Shown piece after piece: positions 1-12,000 of a stretch of DNA of 64,000 nucleotides (positions within the stretch are counted from its first letter, which is position 1; each line of letters starts with the position of its first letter). The position numbers and the translations under genes were made by a program. Location: NCBI RefSeq assembly GCF_029633865.1, contig NC_079214.1, positions 16,739,936-16,803,935 of the forward strand, in the 5' to 3' direction. The notes beneath the pieces were generated by a model, which saw nothing but the letters and a program-made list of their open reading frames with translations, searched no databases and had not been told where the DNA came from. The DNA comes from Lampris incognitus (Eukaryota; Chordata; Actinopteri; Lampriformes; Lampridae).

Positions 1-30
1 TTTGTTTGATATGTGTTTCCATGCCAACAG

Positions 31-2129
31 AAACAGCCAGATAGCCTCCATCTTAGATCAGAAGAACTATGTGGAGGAGCTGAACCGACAACTGAAGTAA
101 GATTTTCCTCCTTATACTGTAAACCAGTGTGTTCAGGATGCCCTGTCAAATAAAACGGGGACTCAGTTCACATTATTTAAGGTGGCCTTCAAACCTGTCT
201 TACTTTGTGGTACAAGGAATTATTACAGCTTTACCAGAGTGTTAAGTCTGTCTTTTCTATCTAGACATATATAAGTGGGCCATCAGTGTGCAGTCAAACA
301 TTTTGCAGTCTTTACCAAGCTTTGTGCTGCGGTTAAATCCCATCAACATTGGCTATCATCGGTTATCTGCAGGGACCTGGTAGAAATGGGTGCAATTTTA
401 GTTTTGACACAAAGAAATCAGGGCTCGATGGAGTCTGAAAATAGTCACTTTTTTTGTTGCAGCAAGAAGCGGAGAAGTTAATCCATGTATTTATTTGCAG
501 TATATTGAATTATTGCAATGCCCCCCCCCCCAAAAAAGCACACAATTCAACTGATCTGAAATGCCGCTATGAGGGTCCCATCAAAAACAAAGGAAAGATA
601 TCAAATCACTACAAACCATGTACTGGCTCGCTGCGTGTTTTAGAATAGATTTTAATATGTATATTTTTTAGTTTAAATCGGTGGTGTTGCACCTACCCTG
701 TTTAGTAGTGATGTTCTCGAGGTGTTTGTCAGGTAGAGCCCTTAGATCCTCCAGTACTGGCCTCTTAACTAATCCAACAGTCAGGACGAAGGGGGGTGAA
801 GGGACATTCAGTTATTGTCAGTTTGCTGGAGTGTCTACAGAATGCTACATGAGGAGATATTAAGAAGAAACTTAAGACTTCACCGTTTTTTGCATTGTCT
901 CTCCTTAAGATACATCTCTTCATCATAATAATAATAATGATGATGATGATAGTAATAATTGTTATTTGTATAGTGCTTTTTAAGGTACACAAAGTCGCTT
1001 TACATAAGATAAAATAAACATAAAGGCAACACACCAAAAATATGTAACGTGCAATAATAATCATGCATAAAGAGAAATTCTGAAAAGGTGAATTTTGATT
1101 AATGATTTGAATACGGACAGATCAGTACAGTCTCTGATGTGTTTGGGGAGAGAGTTCCAGAGGGAGGGGGCAGCTATAGGGAAGGCTCTGTCACCCCAGG
1201 TCCAGTGCTTGGTCCTGTGTGGTGGACACGGGAGGTTGGCATCGAAGGAGTGAAGGCTGCGGGAAGGAGTATGATAGTGGAGCAGGTCAGTGAGGTAGGA
1301 GGGGGTCTGGTTATGGAGGGCTTTGTGAGTGAGAAGAAGGACTTTGAATTGGATCCACTGTGGGACAGGGAGCCAGTGGAGGTTCTGGGGGACAAGGGTG
1401 ATGTGGTCGTTGGAGTGGGTGAGCAGGTAATTAGCATAGTGAGTGGCTTACATAGTTTACTTTTGGATGTTGCAGAGTTGGTAATAAGGCAACCCTTTCT
1501 TGCCAACCCAGAGCCAGTCGCGGCGTACCACAATGAAGGAAGTGCGCCCAGCGGGGGCTCTATTAACAACGGGCGCCCCCCTCGCAACCCCGAAGGGAAG
1601 AGGCGATCCCCATGCATCACCTGAACCCGTGGGTTGAGTCCCCTTCGCGTCTCACAAATTTGCGACAAAGCTGGGTTTCTGTTGCAAATTGGTATTGCTG
1701 CCAGTATGAATAGTTTTGATGTGAAATATTTGCAGGCGAGTATTTCGCATTTCATCATTTAGGCTACAGTCACACATGCGCAAATGCAGGTGAACAGACG
1801 AAATTTGTATTTTGTCATGCAGAAATTGAGCAGTACAGGATGTGATGCACACGGAAATCAGTTTGCTGGTTTGTAGTCCGTTTGAGTGGTTGTGGTTGTC
1901 GGTCACACGAGTGGTTGTTGGTTTTGCAATGGGAACATGTACACTGAAGTCCAGAGAAAGATAAGTGTTCTCATTTAATTGTCTCACTTATACATGCTAT
2001 TATAGTTTTATGGACAAATAAGGAGGAAGAGCATTGGCGTACAAGTTATATTTGTGTACCGTGAAATTTGAATTGAGGTTATTCATACATTTTCCATTTA
2101 TTTACGTTCATTGCGTGTCTCCCTACTCA

Positions 2130-2160
<31 letters not shown>

Positions 2161-5100
2161 GCAGCATCTGTCTTGTGGGACAGTTTGTTGGTTTCATGGG
2201 CAATGTCGTACAATACCAGCTGGTTAGACACAGCAACAATCAAAGTCTCCTCCATCTTGGCTCAGGAGCCAATTGGGGTCAACATTACTTTTGTAAATAT
2301 ACTTGTTAAACTGGGTGTGAGCAGTGTTGTAGTACTCGAGTCCAGGACTCGGACTCGAATCCGACTCGAGCCCTGATTTTCAGGACCCGTGACTCGACTT
2401 GGACTTGAGCACTGATGACTCGGACTTGGACTCGGACTCGAACAATGGGGACTCGACTCAGACTCGAGGTTTCATGACTCGGCTACAACACTGGTTGTGA
2501 GCACCTAGTGTTATAGCTGGATAGTGGATATCCATCTACAGTGGGGCTCTGATTAAGGAGTGGACATGGAAGCAGATAATAGTTTGCAAACTTTATATAA
2601 ATGCAATCCATCTATCCATCCACTTGGAGAGAGGTACAAAGTATACAGATGTGTGTGGTCTATTCGTGACAGAAGCACACATATTGTCCTCACTCCTTTA
2701 CTGCCTGCCGTATCTAGCAGGGACTAACAGCAGACAATCGCTCAATTACCATGTAGCACTACGATAATGCCAGTCAGCGGCGCTCCCTACTGGCCACACA
2801 TGGCGCAGTGCATGAAGCGCCTGAGGGAATTCTGTACACATGCACTTATTTGCTATTGTTGAACTACACGCGAAGCGAAGACGCAAATTTCTTTCGCCAG
2901 CCAAAGCAAATGTTTTATTTGCCCCTTCACTTGCATAGAATGGAAGTGAACAGGAGGCGAATATTCGCCAATGTTAATTTAGCGCATGTGTGACCGTATT
3001 CGTGATCGTCATGTCCCCGGTGTGTAAAGACCTTTACACTTTTGGTTTTTATCCACGTCCTAAACATTTAATCTCATCTTATTGTTTTATCTTTTCATTT
3101 GGCGTAAACACATGGTATTGCAATCTTGAATGAAATGTGCTCTGTAAATAAAGCTCGTCACCATCCCCGCCAGGCAGATAGCCTGGATGGGAGGGATAAC
3201 AACCCTATGATTGATATAATAACCCTTATGATTGTATGATGAAGAACCTTTCATGGTTGCGGTGATTCAAAACCTTCGAAAAACATTTGTTCTCACTATT
3301 GCCCCTCCCTCTCTTCCTTCACTCTCTAGCTCGCTTGACCAACGCTGCTCTCTGTCGCCAAGTCAACTGTGTCCATGTGTGCGCATGCACGACCCACAAC
3401 TACGTTTGACTCGGATCGGGCAGCGACATGATCAAAAGTGATTTAAAGAATTTTGATAAGCTAAACAATGGGAAGAACAACCTCTTCTAGGTTGCAGTCA
3501 AAACAGGAAGTGTTGCATATTCTTGTCGCTGCCCGATCTGAGTCAGCCGTAGATGTGAGTCATGCATGTGTGAGTGTAGACAGTTTACCCAGCTTTGAAT
3601 TATAAAAATAAAGACAGGGCTTGGGGTCAGGTCAAAATGGTCACATAGCAAACCTTTTCTTTTGGAAATTGCGAGTTCATATTAGACTTGGTTGCATTCG
3701 TGTGAGGGTCTGCTGCGCATCCACAGACTGACAAGCAAAACATTTTTATTTGGTAGGTTTTTTTAGCTTGAGTGCTGCATATTAACCCCCCCCCCCCCAT
3801 AATTTCCGTTCAGTTGACTTTGGGCGCTGCATAAAAGCCTTGTAATGGCAGGAAAAACACTGATTTTGCTGTCTGTATGCGCGTGTATCTATCCGCTACT
3901 AATCTTGCATACTACTGGGCTGGTCAGCCTAATAATTTCTGTTTACAGTTATGGCTGTATGATCAAGGACCTCTTGTGGTCGGGGTGATTCATCCATCCA
4001 TCCATCCATTATCCAAACCGCTTATCCTGCTCTCGGGGTCGTGGGGATGCTGGAGCCTATCCCAGCAGTCATTGGGCAGCAGGCGGGGAGACATCCCGGA
4101 CAGGTCACCAGTCCATCACAGAGCCGACACACGCATTCCCACCTAGGGACAATTTAGCATGGATTAGTACGGTGATTCAAAACCTTTGAAAAACCTGTTT
4201 TATACCATAATTGAGTGCTAACTCCTCAGCTGGTTTTTCGCCCAATTGTGAACATTAGCGAAGGCAGTGGCTCTGTATTTTCCCTTCCCCCGGTAGGCAA
4301 AAAAAGGGGCGGTTTGTCATTAAGTCCAGTCACTGGAGAAAGGGATATACGCCTGGATGGCATCTGCGCTCTACTGAGTGCAGTCTTCTAGTTATTTGTT
4401 GTTGTTATTGGTAATCTAGTTGAATTTCTGTTTTTCTCTGTGTCTTTATATATGCCCAGCTCCACAGTCCATGGTCTTCAGGGTAGAGTGGACTCTCTGG
4501 AGAAGTCCAACTCCAAACTCATAGAGGAGGTGAGTACTCATCATCACATGCTGCATACAAGTATCCTAACAGAAAGTGTATACATAGCACCAACATAATT
4601 TACATAATGCAGCTGTCAGATTTGTGGCGCCTAACCCCAGAACGCCTTTGATCTTTGTCCTCTGCTTCGTTCTGAAGTTGATTTTATATGTGCAATTATG
4701 TTTTATTTCTATTTAATGAAAATAGATGGTGTTATTAATATTATGTAAACTCTTGAACTTAATGTTGTAATTTGACTTAATGATATAAACTTCAGAGTCA
4801 GGATGGCCAAGCAGTCTAAGGCACTACGTTCAGGTCGTAGTCTCCCCTGGAGGCGTGGGTTCGAATCCCACTTCTGACATAGTGTTTTGTGGCGGCACAG
4901 TGGCACAGAGGTTAGCGCGGTTGCCTCACAGCAAGAAGGTCCTGGGTACGAGCCCCGGGATAGTCCAGCCTTGGGGGTCATCCTGGGTCATCCTCTGTGT
5001 GGAGTTTGCATGTTCTCCCTGTGTCTGTATGGGTTTCCTCCGGGTGCTCCGGTTTCAGGTGAATTGGCCATACTAAATTGCCCCTAGGTATGAATGTGTG

Positions 5101-5945
5101 TGTGTGTGTGTGTGTGTGGGCCCTGTGTGATGGCCTGGCGGCCTGTCCAGGGTGTCTCCCCGCCTGCCGCCCAATGACTGCTGGGATAGGCTCCAGCATC
5201 CCTGCGACCCTGAGAGCAGGATAAGTGGTTTGGATAATGGATGGATGGATATAAACTTCAGTGTCAGCTTCTGCTTAGTATATGGAGCTAGTAGGACCAT
5301 GTCAATTTGAGCACTGTTGCGAAGCCAGTTAGGATGATGAATAATTTGGGAAAAAAAACAAAGAAACTAATCATGTCTTATTTGTGTGTGTGCAGTTAGC
5401 CATAGCCAAAAACAACATCATCAAACTCCAAGAAGAAAACCAACAGCTGAGGAGTGAAAACAGTCTTATTCTACTTAAGGCACAGCAACATTTAGAGGTA
5501 CACAAAACACATCAGCAAACACACACACACACACACACAGCGTTAAGAGTATTTTCTCCTTTGCTGGCCATGTCACTCGTTAATCATAATGAAGTATCAA
5601 AATGGTGAGTATAAATCAGTAAAATAATAAAAATACTGCTGAAACCTGCACTAGGGCCTAGTTTGCAAGAGAAAAATTTGGAATTTAACTTAACAAAAGT
5701 TCCCACAACTGCCCCACTGCAACAAAACATTATAGAGGGGAAATTGGCACACATGCACACATTCTTTTTTTGTCATGTTAGTTGTAATGATCATTATCCT
5801 AATTGTTACCTACTATAGGTCACCCAGGGTGATGTATCAGTGGAGAGAGATACCTACAAACAGTCTCGTCAGGGTCTGGATGAAATGTACAACGAGGCCC
5901 GCAGACAACTGAAGGAAGAATGTCAGCTAAGACAGGTCAGTGAGC

Positions 5946-6010
<65 letters not shown>

Positions 6011-9000
6011 TGAGAGAGAAAGAGAGAGAGAGAGCGTTATTCCTGGCCTATTTAACGATCCAGGACACAAACACCACAGATAGTGAGCCATTGCTCCAGT
6101 GGGAAGTTGTGTTACATTTTGTGCCCCTTGTTGAAATCAAATAAGTCTTTTACACAGTGTATATTGATGAGGGTTATGTGATCAACTGTCTATACTGATC
6201 AAAAGTCACTGGTTATTGTGAACTAATGTCTGCTTAAAGTGGTCATTTTGGGCCTTTCTTACACTGGAAATAAAATCAAAAAACGATTTTAAACGCAATG
6301 TAATTCAGAAAGTCTAATGTTAAAATGCTTAATTTTTGTTGTACTTATTCTTGTGACACTGTATGATGTCACTGCTGCTCTGAAAATGTGCCTTGGAAAT
6401 CACAAGATAGCCAAAATTGGTATAGGTTTACTTTCCTTTTTAGGCCTCACCCTACTGTTATTAAAAATGTACTGAAATGCAAAGTTGTGTTATTGTAACC
6501 TATAGTCTAATTTAAAATACTGTTTGAAGTAGCTGATATTTTGTCACTGTAGAAACGTGTATACTTGTCAATTAGATAGTCATCAGGGAAAAAAAAAATT
6601 AAAACAAACTTGACTTTGTATAAAGTGATCGGCCACTTATGGTAATCATACTGGTCTGGGCAGATTTGATCACTATAAATGGTTTTCACTGTACAGACAT
6701 TATATGTATAATATTGAAATAGTTATAGGCAGTGTATTTCGAAGGAAATACAGAATGAAATACACATGCTGTATATGTATATGCCATGAGCCAGATGTTG
6801 CTGTATCTCTCACTGTCTGGAAAAACTTGAATGCTTGACCCTTACAGTGAGGGGGTCTGGGGGCTCTGTTATGCTGTGGGGGACATTTTCCTGCCGTGGT
6901 TTTGGTCCACTTGTCCCCTTAGAGTGAATGGTCACTGCAAATCAATACAAAGTTATTCTGAGTTATCACCTTTATCCTATGATGAAAAATTTCTATCCTG
7001 ATGGGAGTGGGCTCTTCCAGGATGACAAAGCCGCCATCCACAGGGCACAAGGGGTCATTGAATGGTTTGATGAGGATGAAAATTATGTAAATCGTATGCC
7101 GTGGCCTTCACAGTCACCCGACGTGTTAACCCAACTGAACACCTATGGGTGATTTTGGATTGATGTGTTAGACAGCGCTCTCCACCACCATCATCAAAAC
7201 ACAAAATGAGGGAATATCTTTTGGAGGAATGGTGTACCATCCTTCCAGTAGTTCAGAGACTTGTAGACTCTATGACAAGGAGCATTGAAGCTGTTCTAGA
7301 GGCTTGTGGTGGACCAACATCTTACTAAGACACTTTATGTTGGTTTGTCCTTTAATTTGCCACCCGTCTGTTCATATATATAAATAGATGTATATTTATG
7401 TATGTATGTATATGTGTGTGTGTGTATTTGATTTAACTCTCTTATGTTCGTGCTTTTCAGAACTCTCCCCTATCTTAGTGCAGATTATAATATCATATTG
7501 ATGTCATATGTTTTAAGGATGTAGAGAATGAGCTGGTGGTCCAGGTGTCTATGAAACAGGAAATGGAGCTCGCCATGAAACTTCTAGAGAAGGACATCCA
7601 TGAAAAACAGGTTCGCAAACGTTTCATCCTACTCTCTCTTCATTGTCTTTATAGCGCGCTGTCTCTGTCTCTGTCTCGCTCCTCTCCCTGTCTTGCCTTA
7701 TTGTTATTCATTTATCATGTTTATCATATAATAAACATGCAACAGACATGTCCCCAAATTCTACTGTTGTTCAGAAAGGCCATAGTGCTTTTGACTTAAA
7801 ATGTGTTGTATAAATACATTATTTACTCGGTGTTTAAGTTGCACAAAGATTACAATATCTTGTGGACTGACCAACCTCGGTTACTTTTAATAGTTAATTT
7901 TGGGTTCAGCACTGTAATTATTTATCGTTATCACTTTTAAAAGACTGTGACATAAAAGATTTTAGTTTTTTGTTCCTAATGGACTTCTACAATGAGTAGG
8001 GTATTCACGACTGCTCCATTTTAGTAGTCGTCAACTATTCCCAAAAATAGTCTAGTGGTAGATATTTTCACCCAATAACAACGATCAATTCTCGTCAAAA
8101 AGGTCTCAAATAACAACCAATAAAAGGTTAACTAATGTAGGCGGGGCCAACCTGGGGGTAGAGCAAATCGCAGAGTCCTCGATTGGCTCTGAGAGGCTGT
8201 TTACAAATGAGCCGCCATCTGATTGGACTACACGCCCAGCCAGTCTGTCTGAGCTGGAAAGTTTGACTGCAGTAACAACGCGACTGTTTTCTTGCAGGTG
8301 TTGTAGTTTAACTAGTGACTGTGTTAAAGCAACATTATGCAACTTTTGTTTTACCTTAAAATAAAAGTTTCAAAATCATTTTGATGTTACACTGATTTGT
8401 AGTTGGGAGAATGATGCCTCTTTCATTTCCACTCCGCGCCCCGAGCGCTTATGTAATTTGGGTTGAGATCTCCCACGAACGATACTTTTTTTTTTTTGCT
8501 AGGATGGCGAAGTCAGTGTACCAGCAAAATTATTTTGAAGCTGTTATTTCAAGGTAAAAAAGTTGCGTAATGTTGCTTTAACTGGTGACTTTCATCCGAC
8601 TGTCTGTGGTTGTCGTGGTGACGGCAGCTGCTGAAAAGCCTTAAATTAAATTGAATGTTCTATTTGTCTGGTCCTTTTTGCCCTACATTATGTAAATTAG
8701 ACGGTGTCGCCAACAAGAACAATTCACATTTCTTGCAGAGTACCTAGCGTCTAATGAGGTATTTGACATAATGTTACTGGTTAAATAATTGAATATAGGT
8801 TGCTATCCGATTGAGGATAAAGGTATAAAATACAGCCGTTTCCTACATTATAAGAAACATTACGAGGGGTGAATGAGTGTTGCTGAGCACAATTTAACTT
8901 ACGTAAATGGTTAATGTATATATTTAACACGGACAATTCAGTGCCTCCAGGATTTCGCGATGTCGCGATCGCAACAAATTAACGCCAAATTCAGCCAATC

Positions 9001-12000
9001 CCCGTGAAGTCTGCGCGACCTGCCAGTTTTGTCCAATCACCACAACGTTTCCGCAAATTTGACCAATCATTGTAGTTTCCTGCGAGTTTCACCAATCACA
9101 GCAAGCCCCCGCGCAAACCATTAAGGCATACGTCACCAAACTCACTCCCTTGTTTCTGGTCGTGAAGATGCGGACATGTGCGTACGCCACGAACGTCTCA
9201 GATGTACCAACTAAAATTACTGCCAAAGACCGTGCAAGGCCCTGATGTTCTGCACGAAAGCGGGGGAAAACTGTTTTGCACCACATGCAGCTTTGTGGTG
9301 GAACACAACGAAAATCATCGATTGACAAACACCTTTCTACCGCAAAACATAGCCGGAGAATGGCTGAAACGCGTGGCCAACCTTGACAGAGCCTGTTGCA
9401 TCCAGATGTGTTGCAAGCGCGGAAGAATCGAGGTGAGTTAGATTCAGTGTGCGTGTGTAACCGGTTATTTTCTTGCCCGGTGCGGGATTAGATACGGGGT
9501 GTACTGCACTACAAGGCGACATCACTAACCGCTCGGCTAAAGGCTCAGACCCGTTAGCTAGGGGCTAACGTGTGTTATTAGTAGTTTACACGTGGTTAGT
9601 GGTGAGGTTCTGTGCATGTTAACTTTTAAGCCCGTTTGCTGCTTTGTGGAATACCCCTAGGTGCGCTTCTTTATTTACAAATAAAGCACATTTTGTTAGA
9701 ATTTTTTTTGGTAAGGTTACTTAGAACAGTGGGGTTTTATTCTAACTGGAACAAATTGCCTTCGATTTTTAATGGACGGGGGGGGACTGCAACTATTTTG
9801 CAATTTTCACTTGTTCCCGCAATTTAATTGCAAAAACCGGCTGAAAACAATGCGTCATGCATTGCAATTTTCTTTTAGAAAAGCTGCTGCGAAATCAGGC
9901 ATTTTAGGCCGCAGCAACCCCCCGCCTCCTAAAAAAAAGCCCGCGAAATCCTGGAGTGACTACTACTACTACTACTTTCGGCTGCTCCCGTTAGGGGTCG
10001 CCACAGCGGATCATCCGTTTCCATTTCTTCCTGTCTTCTGCGTCTTCCTCTGTCACACCAGCCACCTGCATGTCTTCCCTCACCACATCCATAAACCTCC
10101 TCTTTGGCCTTCCTCTTCTCCTCTTCCCTGGCAGCTCCATATTCAGCATCCTTCTCCCAATATACTCAGCATCTCTCCTCCACACATGTCCAAGCCATCT
10201 CAATCTTGCCTCTCTTGCTTTGTCTCCAAACCGTCCAACCTGAGCGGTCCCTCTAATATAATCGTTCCTAATCCTGTCCTTCTTCGTTACTCCCAGTGAA
10301 AATCTTAGCATCTTCAACTCTGCCACCTCCAGCTCCGCCTTCTGTCTTTTTGTCAGTGCCACTGTCTCCAAACCATATAACATAGCTGGTCTCACAACCA
10401 TCTTGTAAACTTTCCCTTTAACTATTGCAGGTACCCTTCTGTCGCAAATCACTCCTGACACACTTCTCCACCCACTCCACCCTGCCTGAAATCCTGGAGT
10501 GACTGAATTATAGGATTTTAGGAGGACACTACATGATCTGTCCATGTTTTTAATAGCTGCCATCTCTAAAGCAACCCGTTAACATGGTCATTCGGTAAAC
10601 CGAAAGATAGGATAGCGAGAGTCTTTCCTTCTCTAAATATCTTGAATTCTGTTTGTTGAACATGGCATAATGTAGAAAAGGATTGGTCAAACCAAGCAAA
10701 TCTATGTTGGAACCACAGCGCCCCCAGCTGTAGATGCATTGCCACTGCTTTATTACAGCAGTGCTAAAAGCACAGATGAACGATTAGTCTACAACTATGC
10801 AGTGTCGACTAGTGATAGTCGACTATTATGTGAAACCCGTAACAATGAGTATTAAACATTTTTAAACGTTCTATCTGTTTACCCATCGTTGTGCGCAAGC
10901 TCAGTTTTCTTTTTCTTGTGTAAACCAAGCTAGATTTCAGGAAATGGGCAATAAAAACAGAAGAAACAGTCAGTACTGGAGTTTGTGAAAGTAGTCGAGG
11001 CATGTTCAAATTTATAAAAATATTATGACATGGTTGTAATAAAGCTTCTTGAAAGGAAACCAATCCGGAGGTTCCGGTGATGTTATCATCCAGAATGGCA
11101 GCCTAAAATAACAGCTCCTCTGAAAAATACTTATTTCGCCACATTAAACTGTCAAAAATCTTGAACTGGTAAAGGGGGCAATAGTGGGGAAAAGGTATGG
11201 AAACCCAAAAAAGGACCGTTGCAGAGCCTGTGTGCAAAGAAAAGAGAACAGTTCTACACAGGCACAAGATGGCGAAGCTAACTCTAACCCTCATTCAAAT
11301 GAAGTGGCCAGTTTCACAAAAGTTCTGGAGGAGATACAGGGACTTTCGCAAAGAAATAAAACATCTAAACGATATTAAATCCGAGCTCTCCGACGTTAAT
11401 AAAAAAACAGCGGAGGCAGAGGTGCGAATTAAAGTGGAAGATCGCGTTCAAAACTTGGAACAGGCACAAAGCAAGATGAATCAACAAGAAAATAAAGTAC
11501 TCGACCAGGGAGGGAGGTCTCAACGGAAGAATATGACGATATGTAATGTTCCCGAAGGACCGGAGGGGTCATCTGTGGTGGAGTTTGTAGAAAAGTTACT
11601 ACGGGACATGGCTGGAGAGTCCCCCCGACTACAGCGCTTGACATCGAGGGAGCACATTGATCATTCACCCCGAGAGCCCCCCCAGAGGATAGGGAAGACA
11701 AGCCACGGTCAATAATTATCAGATTCCTCCACTACAAAACCAAGCAGAGATTCTGCGCAAGGCATTGGGAAAGAATGTATTTTTTTTTTTTTAGAAATGT
11801 ATTTCTGATTTTTCCCTTTTTTTCTCCCAATTTAGTGGCCAATCGATCCCTATTTCAATTCAAACACCCACCCTCGTACTGCATGCGTTCGCCAACTGCA
11901 TCTCTCCGGCCGGCAGTCTTGAAGGAGACCGCCTCCCCACTTTCATGACAAGGCGACTCCAGGCCGAACCACTGTTTTTCCGACACACACAGAGACGCAT

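Larger units (their letters stand above)
8939..10505 (+). mobile_element. hAT-like element with a CGGBP1-like zinc-finger fragment
   Basis: The left end CAGTGCCTCCAGGATTTC and right end GAAATCCTGGAGTGACTG are near-inverse. The + strand at about 9215-9330 encodes [20 protein letters not shown], which closely resembles the BED-type finger region of CGGBP1 and its hAT-derived relatives; the frame then breaks near the H..H ligands. An RTE fragment is inserted in the right end and a SINE fragment near 9455. No clean 8-bp target duplication was found (GGACAATT against AATTATAG), so the outer limits are tentative. Confidence 0.62.

Noticed and set aside
1139..1758. Overlapping open frames of 161 and 194 residues
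   Set aside because: They lie over a common fish interspersed repeat; G-rich composition keeps frames open on both strands.
3259..4200. Direct repeat GGTGATTCAAAACCTT at 3261 and 4171 as a duplication around an insertion
   Set aside because: The shared stretch is too long and imperfect for a target duplication, and the segment between has mixed content.
9991..10563. 190-residue open frame on the - strand
   Set aside because: It is the C-terminal reverse-transcriptase part of an RTE LINE with a 17-bp target duplication, not a host gene.
7990..10850. An outer hAT element bounded by GTCGAC/AGTCG-rich ends
   Set aside because: AGTCGACTA-like motifs occur near both positions, but the ends do not align well enough and no target duplication was found.
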